From NCBI GenBank assembly GCA_947489425.1, contig CANLDL010000004.1:124001-188000 (forward strand): 64,000 nucleotides of DNA. Reading direction: 5' to 3'. A model generated the notes under the pieces. That model saw nothing but the letters and a program-made list of their open reading frames with translations. It did not search any database and was not told where the DNA came from. This DNA comes from an uncultured Pseudomonadales bacterium (lineage in GTDB: Bacteria; Pseudomonadota; Gammaproteobacteria; Pseudomonadales; Cellvibrionaceae). The translations under genes and the position numbers were made by a program. Below, piece after piece: positions 38,654 to 48,954 of this stretch (its first letter is position 1; each line of letters starts with the position of its first letter).

Positions 38654-39535
38654 CTACTTATCGCCAAAAAAAGATAGAGCTGGTGATTGATTAATGCCTT
38701 TAGCTAAAAAGCATTGCCAGCTGTTGTCTTTTGCTAACGATTTAGCTTGCTTTAATACGGCTTTTGCTTTGTTTTCCTCAGAAAACGCTGCAAATACACA
38801 AGCGCCGGTTCCTGTGAGCTTGGCATCTGAGAAGTTACTAAGCCATTTTATGGCTTTTTTGACCTCTGGATACCTTTGGCAAACGACATTTTCGCAGTCA
38901 TTTTTGCCGCCCTGCTCAAAGAAGGCCGCTACTGTAATGGCGAGGCTGTCTCTTGTCAATTCCTCTATGGAAAAAATATCAGCCGTGGGTACATGACAAT
39001 CGGGTTTTATGACGATAAACCATTGCTCTGGTAGCTCAATATTCTGTAATTTCTCACCAATACCCTCGGCCCAAGCACTGTGCCCATTGATAAAAACAGG
39101 TACATCGGCCCCGAGCGTAAGCCCTATATTGCAAAGTGTTGGGGATGAAAGGTCTGCTCCCCATAGGTGATTAAGGGCGACCAGAGTGGTTGCCGCATTA
39201 GAGCTACCACCGCCTAACCCACCACCCATGGGTAATTTTTTATCAATGCTAATATCTACCCCAGATAAATTTGCGTTAGCGACAATATCGGGGTGAGCGA
39301 GAATATATTTTTTAAGTGCGAGGGCGGCTTGGATAATTAGGTTGTCTTCATACTTAACACCCGTGATAGCCGGTGTTAATGTGATCTGATCGTCTTGCCG
39401 CTGTGCAAAATGGAGAGTATCACCGTAATCGAGTAGCTGGAAAAGGGTTTGTAGTTCGTGATAACCATCATCTCGCCTGCCGGTAATATGCAAAAAAAGA
39501 TTGAGTTTGGCGGGCGAGAGTAGCGATAGGGGCAT
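38654..39535 (-). CDS. ispE: 4-diphosphocytidyl-2-C-methyl-D-erythritol kinase
   Basis: A 293-residue GHMP kinase of the MEP isoprenoid pathway. The N-terminus [19 protein letters not shown] and the ATP-binding glycine-rich loop [17 protein letters not shown] are diagnostic, and [11 protein letters not shown] is the third GHMP motif. It lies between lolB and tRNA-Gln, the standard order. Confidence 0.97.
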   Translation of the reverse strand: MPLSLLSPAKLNLFLHITGRRDDGYHELQTLFQLLDYGDTLHFAQRQDDQITLTPAITGVKYEDNLIIQAALALKKYILAHPDIVANANLSGVDISIDKKLPMGGGLGGGSSNAATTLVALNHLWGADLSSPTLCNIGLTLGADVPVFINGHSAWAEGIGEKLQNIELPEQWFIVIKPDCHVPTADIFSIEELTRDSLAITVAAFFEQGGKNDCENVVCQRYPEVKKAIKWLSNFSDAKLTGTGACVFAAFSEENKAKAVLKQAKSLAKDNSWQCFLAKGINQSPALSFFGDK

Positions 39536-39640
39536 GATTTGAGTCGTGTTGAATATTTAATAGAAGAAGATTATAGGTTATGGAGCCTAAAGCTAAGCTT
39601 TTTATTTATCAAGCTTAGCCTCTATCTGGTGCTGCCTACT

Positions 39641-40282
39641 TTATAGGATTGTCCATTTGCGAATAAGCAAAGTAAGCCGCGTTTCATTTTGAGTGGCTTT
39701 AATTCGACCGGGTAATAACCACGACTCAACGGGCTTATAGCGGCTATATTCTAGAGACCAATCTGATTGTTCCAGTAGGCTTAGCGTATTGAGGTCAGGG
39801 TCATAACTAACATGGTTGATTTGCTGTGTGGGGTTAGCGGTTGCACGTATCCAATGGATGAAGTCATTAAACGGCAAGCTCCAACCAAATGAGTTATAGA
39901 CTAACTCATCAACGTTATTTGATTTCACGGGGGCTTTACCTGGTTGTTTTATCTCTGCGTTGTATTGTGTGCCTGTAATAATGGCGCTGCCTTGTCCTAA
40001 TGGGCCTTGTACCTTTATCGTAAAATTATCGTCGAGTTGCTGCCAATTAATAGTAACGCTACCGTTTTTTTGCGGTGAGCGAATACCCAGCTTCCCACTT
40101 ATTTGCCAAGAGAGTGGCGGTGGGTTTAGCGCATTTACGCGACTGGCCTGATCTTGTGAGGTTTTTGGCGAGGTTGTTGTGCAACCGCTAATGAACAGTA
40201 CCATGCCCAGTGCTATAGCAAAGTGATACATACGATGTCGTGTACTGCTGGCTTGGGGTATTAATAATTTAAGGTTGAACAT
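39641..40282 (-). CDS. lolB: Outer-membrane lipoprotein LolB
   Basis: Lipoprotein receptor that inserts lipoproteins into the outer membrane. The lipobox is LFISGC and the mature domain shows WQISGKLGIRSPQKNGSVTINWQQ and FTIKVQGPLGQGSAII. The start is uncertain: ATG 40282 gives a signal sequence with basic residues, ATG 40231 a very short one, ATG 40318 a longer one; none has a good ribosome binding site. All overlap or touch the end of the upstream TPR gene (40269). I use 40282. Between ispE and the TPR gene, the conserved order. Confidence 0.9.
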   Translation of the reverse strand: MFNLKLLIPQASSTRHRMYHFAIALGMVLFISGCTTTSPKTSQDQASRVNALNPPPLSWQISGKLGIRSPQKNGSVTINWQQLDDNFTIKVQGPLGQGSAIITGTQYNAEIKQPGKAPVKSNNVDELVYNSFGWSLPFNDFIHWIRATANPTQQINHVSYDPDLNTLSLLEQSDWSLEYSRYKPVESWLLPGRIKATQNETRLTLLIRKWTIL

Positions 40283-42125
40283 TGAATCTACGCATAACTG
40301 CGGGTATTTGTGTGTCATCCGGATTTTCTTCTAGGTTTTTCTTCCATATATCGAGCGCTTCTTGTTGTTTACCGTCTACCCAGAGTGCTTCGCCTAGGTG
40401 AGAGGCTATTTCAGGGTCAGGAAATTGTTTAAATGCTTGGCGTAGGTATGGAATGGCTTCTTCTATACGCCCAAGCTTGAATAAAACCCATCCCATACTA
40501 TCTAAAATAGCGGAGTCTTTAGGGTTAATATCTATCGCTTTTTTAATAAGCATATAGGCTTCTTGGTGGCGATCGGTTCTATTGGTAAGAAAGTATCCGA
40601 GTGCATTTAATATGGCAGCATTTTCGGGCTCTAGGCTAAGCGCATGGAGTAAATCATTTTCCATTAGGCTAAGGCGGTCTGTTTTTTCATATAGGCTAGA
40701 GCGGGTATAGCGTAAGTTAATGTTATCTGGGTATTCATTAATCGCGACATTTAGCACATTAATAGCGTTTTGTATCTGGCCTTGCTCTTCAAGGATATCG
40801 GCCTCGGTATTAAAAAATTCGGCCCTAAAATTCGGCGAGCGAGTACGCAGAGCTTGCAAATGTACTTGTGCGTCACTGAGTTTGTTCGAGTCAGCCATAA
40901 GGCGCGCGGCTTGCGTATTAGCTGCGACAAAATCATTGCCGCTATTCACTGCAAGATAGTAATCAATTGCGGCTTGTGTCTCCTTGTTGAGTTCGGCTAG
41001 GTTACCTAAATAGTAATTAATCGTGTTGGGGCGGTAATTACTATTGAGTAGCTCTATAAAGGCTTGCTTAGCATCGTCGAGTTTGCGTAATTCTAGGGCA
41101 ATAATCGCCTTAGAGAATTTGATATCTAGATTCTTTGGCGCATTATTAGAAAGTATTGTGAATTCATCAAAGGCAGCTTTGATATCCGTTTGTGCCAGTG
41201 TGCGCGCATAAAGCAGGCGTATACGTGCATTATTAGGTGTTTTCTCTAATTGTCGTTTTAGCCTTACTAGCGCTTCGTCATATTGCCTATTTGTATTGAA
41301 TAGGCTGATCTCTTGTATGACAGCAGGTAAATAGTTTGTATCTTGTGCGATAGCTTTGCGCACAATGGCAAAAGCCTTCTCCATATTTTTATTCGCTGCG
41401 TAAAGCACGGACAAGCCAACCTTAACAGGAGACAATGTAGGGTAGAGTTCATCAAGTTTATGATAGCGTTGGACCAGTGTATTACGTGTGTCTAAGTCTA
41501 GAGTGCGACTAAAATTTGCAATAGTCTCTAAAATAGCCGCACGTTGCTTGATGCTCGGTTGCCGAGGTTCTATTTGCGATTGAGTGCTTTTCTCTTCGCT
41601 AAGCAGTACTAAAATGGACTCTGCGTGGTCAAGTGCTTTTAATGGTTGACGTTTGTCTACAAAAGCCGAGGCGACAATAGTATTGGCCTCAATACTGTCT
41701 GGCTTTTTGGTAAGCCATAAGTTGCCCATATTGATAGTCTGGTCCGGGTTCCGAAAATACTGAGCAAGCCTTGTTGCACGAGCAATAATGCCAATATCAC
41801 CCGTCATATTGGCCGCTTTGATATATTGCTTAAGCGTAATACCATATTGTTGCCGTGACCCGGCTATTTCTGCTGTGAGCAAGGTGTATAGCACTTCGCT
41901 AGAGAATTGCCCTTCTTCTACTTGAGTATCCGATTTGTTGGTATTGGCCTGAGTTTGGGGGGTTGCTGTGGTATTTGCCGGGGTGGTGGTTATTTTATGA
42001 GGGGTGTCAGAGTTTGGTCTGTCATCAGATTGTGCTTGTTTATTTGTCAATACGCTACAGGACTGCAGTACAAATAATAAAGTAAAACAAACTATAAACT
42101 GACTTCTCATAAAAATATGAACCAT
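40269..42125 (-). CDS. TPR-repeat lipoprotein upstream of lolB
   Basis: A 618-residue predicted lipoprotein with signal peptide and lipobox FVLQSC (residues 18-23). From about residue 70 it is made of tetratricopeptide-type helical repeats; the clearest copies are near the C-terminus (AILNALGYFLTNRTDRHQEA, AILDSMGWVLFKLGRIEEAI). An Asn/Thr/Gln-rich linker follows the lipid anchor. A TPR protein between hemA and lolB is typical of Pseudomonas-like genomes. It is probably an envelope scaffold; partners unknown. Its 3' end overlaps the lolB start region. Confidence 0.9.
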   Translation of the reverse strand: MVHIFMRSQFIVCFTLLFVLQSCSVLTNKQAQSDDRPNSDTPHKITTTPANTTATPQTQANTNKSDTQVEEGQFSSEVLYTLLTAEIAGSRQQYGITLKQYIKAANMTGDIGIIARATRLAQYFRNPDQTINMGNLWLTKKPDSIEANTIVASAFVDKRQPLKALDHAESILVLLSEEKSTQSQIEPRQPSIKQRAAILETIANFSRTLDLDTRNTLVQRYHKLDELYPTLSPVKVGLSVLYAANKNMEKAFAIVRKAIAQDTNYLPAVIQEISLFNTNRQYDEALVRLKRQLEKTPNNARIRLLYARTLAQTDIKAAFDEFTILSNNAPKNLDIKFSKAIIALELRKLDDAKQAFIELLNSNYRPNTINYYLGNLAELNKETQAAIDYYLAVNSGNDFVAANTQAARLMADSNKLSDAQVHLQALRTRSPNFRAEFFNTEADILEEQGQIQNAINVLNVAINEYPDNINLRYTRSSLYEKTDRLSLMENDLLHALSLEPENAAILNALGYFLTNRTDRHQEAYMLIKKAIDINPKDSAILDSMGWVLFKLGRIEEAIPYLRQAFKQFPDPEIASHLGEALWVDGKQQEALDIWKKNLEENPDDTQIPAVMRRFNVQP

Positions 42126-42443
42126 ATAATTAATATTGATGGTGCCGTAAATATCATCTTAGTACAACTTGGCAGTTAAATTAAAGCTAAATACAGTTTC
42201 AATGGCCTAAGTAACTAATCTGGTAGGCATATCATTGAACGGTTGTTTTAACGCGTACACGTAACTTTAGAGGCCCTTGTAGAGTAAATATCCAGAAGCT
42301 ACTCTTAAAAAGTGTTAAACACATCAAAAAGTACAATTTTTGATGAAAATCACGACATAATATAAGACAATAGATAACTTAATAAGTGCATCCATGGCCA
42401 TTATTGGTAGGTTGCAGAAAATACGCCACTATCTCAGCACCCT
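42126..42443. other. Intergenic region between the TPR gene and the hemA-proximal element
   Basis: About 320 bp between two divergent units. CATCAAAAA at 42322-42330 and TTTTTGATG at 42337-42345 form a 9-bp inverted repeat with a six-base spacer, a possible operator or hairpin. A CATAATATAAG stretch at 42355-42365 could be a -10 region for hemA. The native hemA promoter probably lies here, upstream of the inserted-looking element at 42444-42711. Confidence 0.4.
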
Positions 42444-42711
42444 GGGCCTGTTGGTACTAATTTGAAGTAACGCTGTTGTTGCCTAAAAAAGCTGCAGGCA
42501 AGGCGAGAGGAGAGTAGTTTGGTAGCTCCAAATAAACGACGAGCAACGCTGAATGCGGCTTTCTTAGGCGCAACCCGAAGGGCCGTTGCTATTTTTTCGT
42601 CTCACCGCGTTAGCACTCGCTTATGTAGATTGGCTACACTGCGCTCCTTCTGCCTTGTGAGACAAAAAAATAGTGACGGCATCGCTACTTCAAATTAGTA
42701 CCAACAGGCCC
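42444..42711. repeat. MITE-like element with 26-bp perfect terminal inverted repeats and nested hairpins
   Basis: The ends at 42444-42469 and 42686-42711 are exact inverted copies, 26 bp each, starting GGGCCTGTTGGTACTAATTT. Inside, 42582-42605 and 42657-42680 are a near-perfect 24-bp inverted pair (CTATTTTTTCGTCTCAC against GTGAGACAAAAAAATAG), and a further pair joins GTTGTTGCCTAAAAAAGC to GCTTTCTTAGGCGCAAC. No reading frame of note is present. The pattern of long terminal repeats without a transposase fits a miniature inverted-repeat element. It ends 8 bp before the hemA start codon. Confidence 0.8.
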
Positions 42712-42719
42712 CAGTTTTC

Positions 42720-44090
42720 ATGATTCCTTTGTTTGTTATAGGCCTTAACCACGAAAGTGCAACTGTTGATTTGCGTGAGCGTGTCACCTTTGCACCTGAA
42801 TCTATGGTGCCAGCACTACAAGAAATCGTGAGTCATACACCTGCGGATGAAGCTGCTATATTATCGACGTGTAATCGCACAGAGATTTATTTGTCGGGGC
42901 ACAAAAATGTACCTCTCGGGGATGCAGCCAGTGATGATCAAGATCAGTCGCAGTTGTCGAAGGCTGAATTTATTGCTTGGTTTGCTCAATATCATAATTT
43001 AGATGCCGATGAGCTCACTAAATATTGCTATTTTCGTCATGGCGACGAGGCAATGGTACATATGATGCGCGTAGCGTGCGGCTTGGATTCTATGGTGCTT
43101 GGCGAGCCACAAATATTGGGGCAAATGAAGTCTAGCTATGCTGTTGCGCAGGAGGCTGATGTACTAGGCAGTGAGTTGCATGGTATTTTTCAGCGAGTAT
43201 TTAGTGTTGCTAAACAAGTGCGCACCGATACCGCCATAGGGCGTAACCCAGTCTCGGTTGCCTATGCAGCGGTTAATTTGGCTCAACGTATTTTCTCTAA
43301 TCTAGAAGACGATACAGCATTGCTCGTTGGTGCTGGTGAGACTATTGATCTAGTCGCTAGACATCTTAAGGAACAAGGTGTTGCGAATATGATTTTTGCA
43401 AATCGTACACTGGAGCGCGCGCAAAAATTAGCCGATGAATTTGATGCTAAAGCTATTTTATTAGCCGATATTCCAGAGTTCTTAGTTAATGCGGATATTG
43501 TTATATCGTCGACGGCGAGCCAATTACCAATTTTGGGTAAAGGTGCGGTTGAATCCGCGTTAAAACTACGTAAGCATAAACCTATTTTTATGGTCGATAT
43601 TGCCGTGCCTCGTGATATAGAGCCAGAAGTAGGCGAGCTAGATGATATTTATTTGTATACAGTTGATGATTTAAAAGATGTGATTGACGAGAACAAACAA
43701 TCACGAGAACTAGCTGCACAAGAAGCGCATGTGATTGTCGAGAGTAATGTCACCGAGTTTTTTAACGAGCGTCGTGCTCGCCACTCTGTCGAAACAATCA
43801 AATCTTATCGCCAATATGCTGAACAACTCAGTGAAGAGGTATTACAAAAAGCTCTACGTGATTTAGAGAACGGGGCTAATCCTGAGCAAGCAATGCGTAA
43901 GATGGCTAAGAGCTTGACTAATAAGTTATTACACAGCCCAACACAGCAATTAAAACAAGCGGGCGTCGAGGGGCGGCATGACCTGATTGCGTTTTCTCAG
44001 CAGCTATTAGGTTTCGCAGAGAGCGAAAGTGCGCAGGCGAATAAAGCGGGATTAGCTAATACAGACAAAAAAGCTAATAATAAAAAATAA
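42720..44090 (+). CDS. hemA: Glutamyl-tRNA reductase
   Basis: A 456-residue enzyme that reduces Glu-tRNA to glutamate-1-semialdehyde, the first step of C5 haem synthesis. Motifs are [14 protein letters not shown], the catalytic Cys51 in [13 protein letters not shown], and the NADPH site [16 protein letters not shown]. The C-terminal extension after about residue 430 is Asn/Lys-rich. There is no recognisable ribosome binding site, because the MITE-like element ends just upstream. prfA follows after 42 bp with a small hairpin (TGCAC/GTGCA, then TTTTT) between. Confidence 0.97.
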   Translation: MIPLFVIGLNHESATVDLRERVTFAPESMVPALQEIVSHTPADEAAILSTCNRTEIYLSGHKNVPLGDAASDDQDQSQLSKAEFIAWFAQYHNLDADELTKYCYFRHGDEAMVHMMRVACGLDSMVLGEPQILGQMKSSYAVAQEADVLGSELHGIFQRVFSVAKQVRTDTAIGRNPVSVAYAAVNLAQRIFSNLEDDTALLVGAGETIDLVARHLKEQGVANMIFANRTLERAQKLADEFDAKAILLADIPEFLVNADIVISSTASQLPILGKGAVESALKLRKHKPIFMVDIAVPRDIEPEVGELDDIYLYTVDDLKDVIDENKQSRELAAQEAHVIVESNVTEFFNERRARHSVETIKSYRQYAEQLSEEVLQKALRDLENGANPEQAMRKMAKSLTNKLLHSPTQQLKQAGVEGRHDLIAFSQQLLGFAESESAQANKAGLANTDKKANNKK

Positions 44091-44132
44091 TTTACTGATG
44101 CACGAAGTGTGCATTTTTACCGATACCATATT

Positions 44133-45215
44133 ATGAAAGAATCAATTCGTTTAAAGTTAGAAGTATTACAAGAACGCTATGTTGAGGTGGGCGCGTTATT
44201 AAGCGATGCCGATGTTATTAGTGATCAAAATAAATTTCGAGAGTTATCTCGTGAGTATGCAGAACTTGAACCTGTGGTTAAATGCTTTGCTGAATATCAA
44301 ACTATTGTTGATGATCTTGAAGAAGCGAAAATATTGCTTGATGATAGCGACCCTGAAATGCGCGCGATGGGACAGGAAGAGTTAAAGTCTGCTGAGGCAA
44401 AGATAGAGCCGGTTGAATTAGAACTGCAAAAATTATTATTACCTAAAGATCCCAACGATGATAAAAATGTTTTCTTGGAGGTGCGAGCAGGCACTGGAGG
44501 TGATGAAGCGGCTATTTTTTCTGGTGATTTATTTCGTATGTATAGCCGCTATGCCGAGAAGCGTAAGTGGAAGATCGAGATTATTAGCGAAAATTTAGGT
44601 GATCACGGTGGCTATAAAGAGGTGATCGCACGCATTGTAGGCCAAGGTGTATACTCGCAACTCAAATTTGAATCGGGCGCACATCGTGTACAGCGTGTAC
44701 CAGAGACTGAATCTCAAGGGCGTGTGCATACCTCTGCTTGTACAGTCGCAATTTTGCCTGAGGCTGACGAGCAAGCGCAGGTCGAGATTAATAAAGCTGA
44801 TCTACGCGTTGATACCTTTCGTGCGAGTGGTGCTGGTGGGCAGCACGTTAACAAAACCGATTCTGCTATTCGTTTAACACATTTGCCAACAGGCCTAGTT
44901 GTTGAGTGCCAAGACGAACGTTCGCAACACAAAAACCGTGCGCGTGCTATGTCTCTTTTAGCGGCACGATTACAAAGTGCACAGGTAGAAGTTGCCGATA
45001 AAGAGCGTGCAGAAGAACGTAAATCTTTGGTAGGTAGTGGTGATCGCTCTGAGCGTATTCGTACCTATAACTTCCCGCAGGGTCGAGTGACCGATCACCG
45101 TATTAACTTAACGCTTTATAAGTTAAACGAAGTGGTTTCAGGCGACCTCGATGAGCTTGTACAACCCTTGGTTAATGAACATCAAGCAGATCAGCTAGCT
45201 GCACTTGCCGATTAA
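44133..45215 (+). CDS. prfA: Peptide chain release factor 1
   Basis: A 360-residue class I release factor that reads UAA and UAG. The anticodon-like region is [13 protein letters not shown] (PxT type), and the catalytic GGQ is residues 235-237 in [13 protein letters not shown]. The start is ATG 44133 ([12 protein letters not shown]), matching the E. coli length; a GTG eight codons upstream is in frame but unlikely. prmC, which methylates the GGQ glutamine, follows after 6 bp. Confidence 0.97.
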   Translation: MKESIRLKLEVLQERYVEVGALLSDADVISDQNKFRELSREYAELEPVVKCFAEYQTIVDDLEEAKILLDDSDPEMRAMGQEELKSAEAKIEPVELELQKLLLPKDPNDDKNVFLEVRAGTGGDEAAIFSGDLFRMYSRYAEKRKWKIEIISENLGDHGGYKEVIARIVGQGVYSQLKFESGAHRVQRVPETESQGRVHTSACTVAILPEADEQAQVEINKADLRVDTFRASGAGGQHVNKTDSAIRLTHLPTGLVVECQDERSQHKNRARAMSLLAARLQSAQVEVADKERAEERKSLVGSGDRSERIRTYNFPQGRVTDHRINLTLYKLNEVVSGDLDELVQPLVNEHQADQLAALAD

Positions 45216-45221
45216 CTTATT

Positions 45222-46073
45222 ATGTTAATCATTGCTAAGGCGCTGGCGCATGATAAGCAGCTTTCAAGTTCCTCGGACTCTCCAAGGCTAGATTGCGAGG
45301 TGCTGTTGAGTTTTGTTATCGATAAAACTCGTACGTATTTGTATACTTGGCCCGAAAAAACCTTAGATAAGACTCAAGAAGCATTGTTTTTAGAGTGTCT
45401 GCAGCGCCGCATTAGTGGCGAGCCAATAGCCTATATCATTGGGCAAAAAGAGTTTTGGTCTTTGCTGCTATGCGTTAATACGTCAACATTAATTCCAAGG
45501 CCTGAGACAGAGTTGCTCGTTGAGACTGCTCTAGAATTGTTGCGCAATAAAGAGGATGCAATGGTTGCTGACTTGGGCACGGGTACTGGAGCGATTGCAT
45601 TGGCGTTGGCGAGTGAGCAGCCTCGATGGCAAATTTATGGTTTAGAAAAAAACAAATCAGCGTTTGCGCTTGCGCAAAAGAACCAGCAGCAACTCGAATT
45701 AAGTAATGTCACATTTTTATTGAGTGATTGGTTTGATGCGCTTTTGGCGCAAGAGCAACATCCTAAATTTCACTTGATTGCCTCTAACCCTCCTTACATA
45801 GATAATGACGACAGTCATTTAGTGGAAGGCGATGTACGATTTGAGCCGCGTTCAGCGCTGGTTGCGAAAGATAGTGGTCTTGCGGATATAAAGTATATTA
45901 TTAACAATGCTGCTAGCTATTTATTGCCAGAGGGTTGGCTTGTTTTTGAGCATGGCTATCAACAAGCCGATGTGGTTAAAGAGTATTTTGAGCTTAATGG
46001 TTTTACTCAGGTGTTTACTCGTAATGATTTATCTGGTCAACCTAGAGTCACTAGTGGACAGTGGTGTAAATAA
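45222..46073 (+). CDS. prmC: Release-factor glutamine methyltransferase
   Basis: A 283-residue SAM-dependent enzyme that N5-methylates the GGQ glutamine of RF1 and RF2. The SAM loop VADLGTGTGAIALALA and the active-site motif NPPYID are intact, and the N-terminal helical domain has RISGEPIAYIIGQKEFW. It is coupled to prfA (6-bp gap), forming hemA-prfA-prmC. Confidence 0.97.
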   Translation: MLIIAKALAHDKQLSSSSDSPRLDCEVLLSFVIDKTRTYLYTWPEKTLDKTQEALFLECLQRRISGEPIAYIIGQKEFWSLLLCVNTSTLIPRPETELLVETALELLRNKEDAMVADLGTGTGAIALALASEQPRWQIYGLEKNKSAFALAQKNQQQLELSNVTFLLSDWFDALLAQEQHPKFHLIASNPPYIDNDDSHLVEGDVRFEPRSALVAKDSGLADIKYIINNAASYLLPEGWLVFEHGYQQADVVKEYFELNGFTQVFTRNDLSGQPRVTSGQWCK

Positions 46074-46202
46074 TTATAAACAGTATCAGTAATTGCTACT
46101 GTGGCTAATGAAATGGATAAAAAGTTGAGTTTGTAAAAGAAAAAAAGTAGAGTAAGACTAACGATAAAACAATAAAAAATAATAAGGGAAAAGGAATTAG
46201 TA

Positions 46203-47690
46203 ATGAATGAAGTGCAATATCAAATTGCTTTTATGGGTAAATTGCGACCAGGATTTGATCAAGAGAAAGTTAAAGCAAATTTACAAGAACATTTAAAGTT
46301 ATCAAGCACCGTTGTAGAGTCACTTTTTGCCAAAGATCGGGTGGTAATAAAACGAAACTTAAATGTCAATGTTGCCAAACAATATGAACAGCGTTTTTAT
46401 ATGCATGGGGCCATTGTTAAGCTAGAGCAACAGCTGGAAGCTAAAGCGCAAAGCGAAACAAGTATTAAGCCTATTTCCTCAGAAAGTCGTTCAGCCGCTG
46501 ACCTATCTATTGAGCCTATTGCTGCTAGCTCTAACTCTTTAGGAAGCGAGCCTGTTAAAGGTGCAAACGTTGACCATGGAGGTATGGCAAGCAACAGTGG
46601 TGGGGCTGTAAATACAGATGATGAATACCCTAAAACATTGCCATTTGAATTTACCGGTAATGGTAAAGAGTATTTTAAAATATGGATTGTTAATATTGCG
46701 CTGACTATCTTAACCCTAGGTATTTACTCGGCTTGGGCTAAGGTGCGAAACAAACAGTACTTTTATGGTAATACATTGTTCGAAGGCTCGAGCTTTGAAT
46801 ATACTGCTCAACCGTTAACTATTTTAAAGGGGCGTATTTTAGCCTTTGGTGTTATTGGGCTTTACTATGTCCTGGCTACTTTCTTACCACCGGCATATGC
46901 TATTGGTTTTTATTTACTGGCCTTTGTGATTGTTATTTTTTTACTACCATGGGTAGTGATTAAAGCGCTGCAATTTAATGCGCGACATAGCCAGTATCGT
47001 AATATTAATTTTGGCTTTGATGGCTCTTACTGGGGATCTTTTACAGCCTTTATATTATGGCCAATGGCATCGATTTTTTTCGTTTTACTCCCTTTTAGTT
47101 GGCATCGAAAAAATGAATTTTTCGTGGCTAATAGCCGTTACGGTACGACACCGTTCCAGTTTACGGCTAACGTTAATGATTATTATGGCTTATTTGGCAA
47201 GATGATCCTTTTAGTGATTGTTTCGCTTATTGTGATGGGACTTTTTATTGCAGCTATCGCTTTTGGTTTTGGTGCTAGTGGGGGTGTTGAAAGTTTTGGA
47301 GAGGCTTCTTATGCGCCGGTAGCTATTGGTATCGTTTCAAGTATTGGTTATATGCTTCTTTACTTTGTTGGCCTTGCTTTTTATGAAGTGCTCAGCAATA
47401 ACCTGCTCTATAATAATACACTCATTAACGAGCACAGTTTATCCGCTGATTATAAGTTCGGTTCTTTTCTATCACTATTAATAACGAATACTTTGGGTAT
47501 TTTGTTTACTTTAGGTTTGTTTATTCCTTGGGCATCAGTGCGCTCTGCTCGTTATCATGCTGAGCACACCCAATTTATTGCAACACAAAGTCTAGATTCA
47601 TTTGTTGCCGGTGAAGAACAAAAAGTGAATACCTTCTCCGAAGGTTTGGCTGATGCGCATAGTGTCTTTGATCTTGATGTTGGTATATAG
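46203..47690 (+). CDS. YjgN-like (DUF898) membrane protein with N-terminal module
   Basis: A 495-residue protein in two parts. Residues 1-75 form a small alpha/beta module (GKLRPGFDQEKVKANLQEHL, SLFAKDRVVIKRNL, GAIVKLEQQ), which is also found at the start of the protein beginning at 62810. A polar Ser/Ala-rich linker follows (about 80-140). The rest is the DUF898/YjgN domain with about eight membrane segments and repeated FTGNGKEYFKIWIVNI / FGKMILL-type units and GIYSAWAKVRNKQYFYGNT. Transport or envelope role is likely but unknown. An M48 peptidase gene follows 14 bp later, a pairing often seen. Confidence 0.9.
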   Translation: MNEVQYQIAFMGKLRPGFDQEKVKANLQEHLKLSSTVVESLFAKDRVVIKRNLNVNVAKQYEQRFYMHGAIVKLEQQLEAKAQSETSIKPISSESRSAADLSIEPIAASSNSLGSEPVKGANVDHGGMASNSGGAVNTDDEYPKTLPFEFTGNGKEYFKIWIVNIALTILTLGIYSAWAKVRNKQYFYGNTLFEGSSFEYTAQPLTILKGRILAFGVIGLYYVLATFLPPAYAIGFYLLAFVIVIFLLPWVVIKALQFNARHSQYRNINFGFDGSYWGSFTAFILWPMASIFFVLLPFSWHRKNEFFVANSRYGTTPFQFTANVNDYYGLFGKMILLVIVSLIVMGLFIAAIAFGFGASGGVESFGEASYAPVAIGIVSSIGYMLLYFVGLAFYEVLSNNLLYNNTLINEHSLSADYKFGSFLSLLITNTLGILFTLGLFIPWASVRSARYHAEHTQFIATQSLDSFVAGEEQKVNTFSEGLADAHSVFDLDVGI

Positions 47691-47704
47691 GCGTTAGAAT
47701 ATAA

Positions 47705-48856
47705 ATGACTGGCACAATCAAAATACGCGGCGACTGGTACGATGGTCAACAATCTGCAAAACAGGCTGCGTTTTTTTGTGTGCGTATTCCAAGCAGTCAA
47801 TCGTCAAATCATCAAACTGTCGATATTGTTGTGATATCCGCCAGTGATGGAGAGATACTTGACCAACGGCCCTTGTTCGAAGGTGATTGGTCAACTATTA
47901 AAATAAGCAAGCGCTTAGGTAATACCTCACGCTACATCTATTTTCCCGATGGGCAAAAGTTCGAAAGCCGAGAGAGTGATCAATTTGACGAACTTATCCA
48001 TCAGGTTAACCCTAAGCAGTCTCATTCGCTGGTTTATCGTCTAGAAACATATTGGCGTTATGTTTTAGTGTCAGTTCTTCTTACTGTATTAGTATTTGCA
48101 TGGGGGGCAATTTATGGGGTGCCTCTAGCATCAAAAACTATTGCATATGCCTTGCCAGCATCACTTATGAATAAGGCTGGTGAGCAAACTCTCGAATTAT
48201 TGGATGAGCAGCTTTTAGAGCCAACAACACTATCTCCAGAAGTGCGTGAACGCGTACGCAATCACTTTTCGAAAATTATCAACGAGCATCCGGGTCAAAA
48301 TATTCGTTTATATTTTCGCAATGCCCCTGCCGTGGGGGCCAATGCTTTTGCACTCCCTAATGGCGGTATTATCTTTACCGATGATATGATCAAACTCGCC
48401 GAAAGCGATGACGAGTTATTATCTGTTATGGCGCATGAGGTCGGTCATGTTGTTAAGCGCCACGGTATGCGCGGTGTTATTCAGGGCTCTATAATTACCT
48501 TTTCGCTTGTTTTGTTAACGGGTGATTTGTCGGCAACTGCCGAGTTATTTTTGGGTATTCCTGTTATCTTAACGCAATTGGGTTACTCGCGAGGCTTTGA
48601 GCGTGAGGCAGATGATTATGCCTTGGATTACATGCGCGCACGTGGCATTGACCCTGCTAACTTTTCGCGTTTAATGGCTCGTTTGCAAAGGAGCAGAATT
48701 ACTGGGAAAACTCCAGATGACTCGAATGATGAGCCGGCTAATGATACCGATGAGTCGAGTGGCGAATGGCAGCGTTATTTGTCGACGCACCCCGGAATTG
48801 AAGAGCGTATAGAAAAATTTAAAGGTGAGGATATCCAGCCACCAATAGCTAAATAA
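47705..48856 (+). CDS. M48 family zinc metallopeptidase, membrane-bound
   Basis: A 383-residue protein. Residues 1-100 form an N-terminal non-catalytic part, residues 117-140 a membrane segment (YVLVSVLLTVLVFAWGAIY), and the peptidase domain has the zinc motif H244-E-V-G-H248 (MAHEVGHVVKRHGM) with the third ligand region GFEREADDYALDYM. It probably degrades misfolded membrane or periplasmic proteins; the peptidase domain likely faces the periplasm. It is co-transcribed with the YjgN-like gene. Confidence 0.92.
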   Translation: MTGTIKIRGDWYDGQQSAKQAAFFCVRIPSSQSSNHQTVDIVVISASDGEILDQRPLFEGDWSTIKISKRLGNTSRYIYFPDGQKFESRESDQFDELIHQVNPKQSHSLVYRLETYWRYVLVSVLLTVLVFAWGAIYGVPLASKTIAYALPASLMNKAGEQTLELLDEQLLEPTTLSPEVRERVRNHFSKIINEHPGQNIRLYFRNAPAVGANAFALPNGGIIFTDDMIKLAESDDELLSVMAHEVGHVVKRHGMRGVIQGSIITFSLVLLTGDLSATAELFLGIPVILTQLGYSRGFEREADDYALDYMRARGIDPANFSRLMARLQRSRITGKTPDDSNDEPANDTDESSGEWQRYLSTHPGIEERIEKFKGEDIQPPIAK

Positions 48857-48954
48857 TGGAAATTAATGGATAGTTATGCCTGCATGCTATACTCTGTTGC
48901 TCATTTAAATAGCTTGTTGATTAAAATAAGCATATAAGGGCAGTAGGTAAATTT

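Noticed and set aside
44099..44118. Small hairpin with T run between hemA and prfA as a terminator
   Set aside because: The stem is only five base pairs and it would separate genes that are conserved as an operon; at most a weak attenuator.
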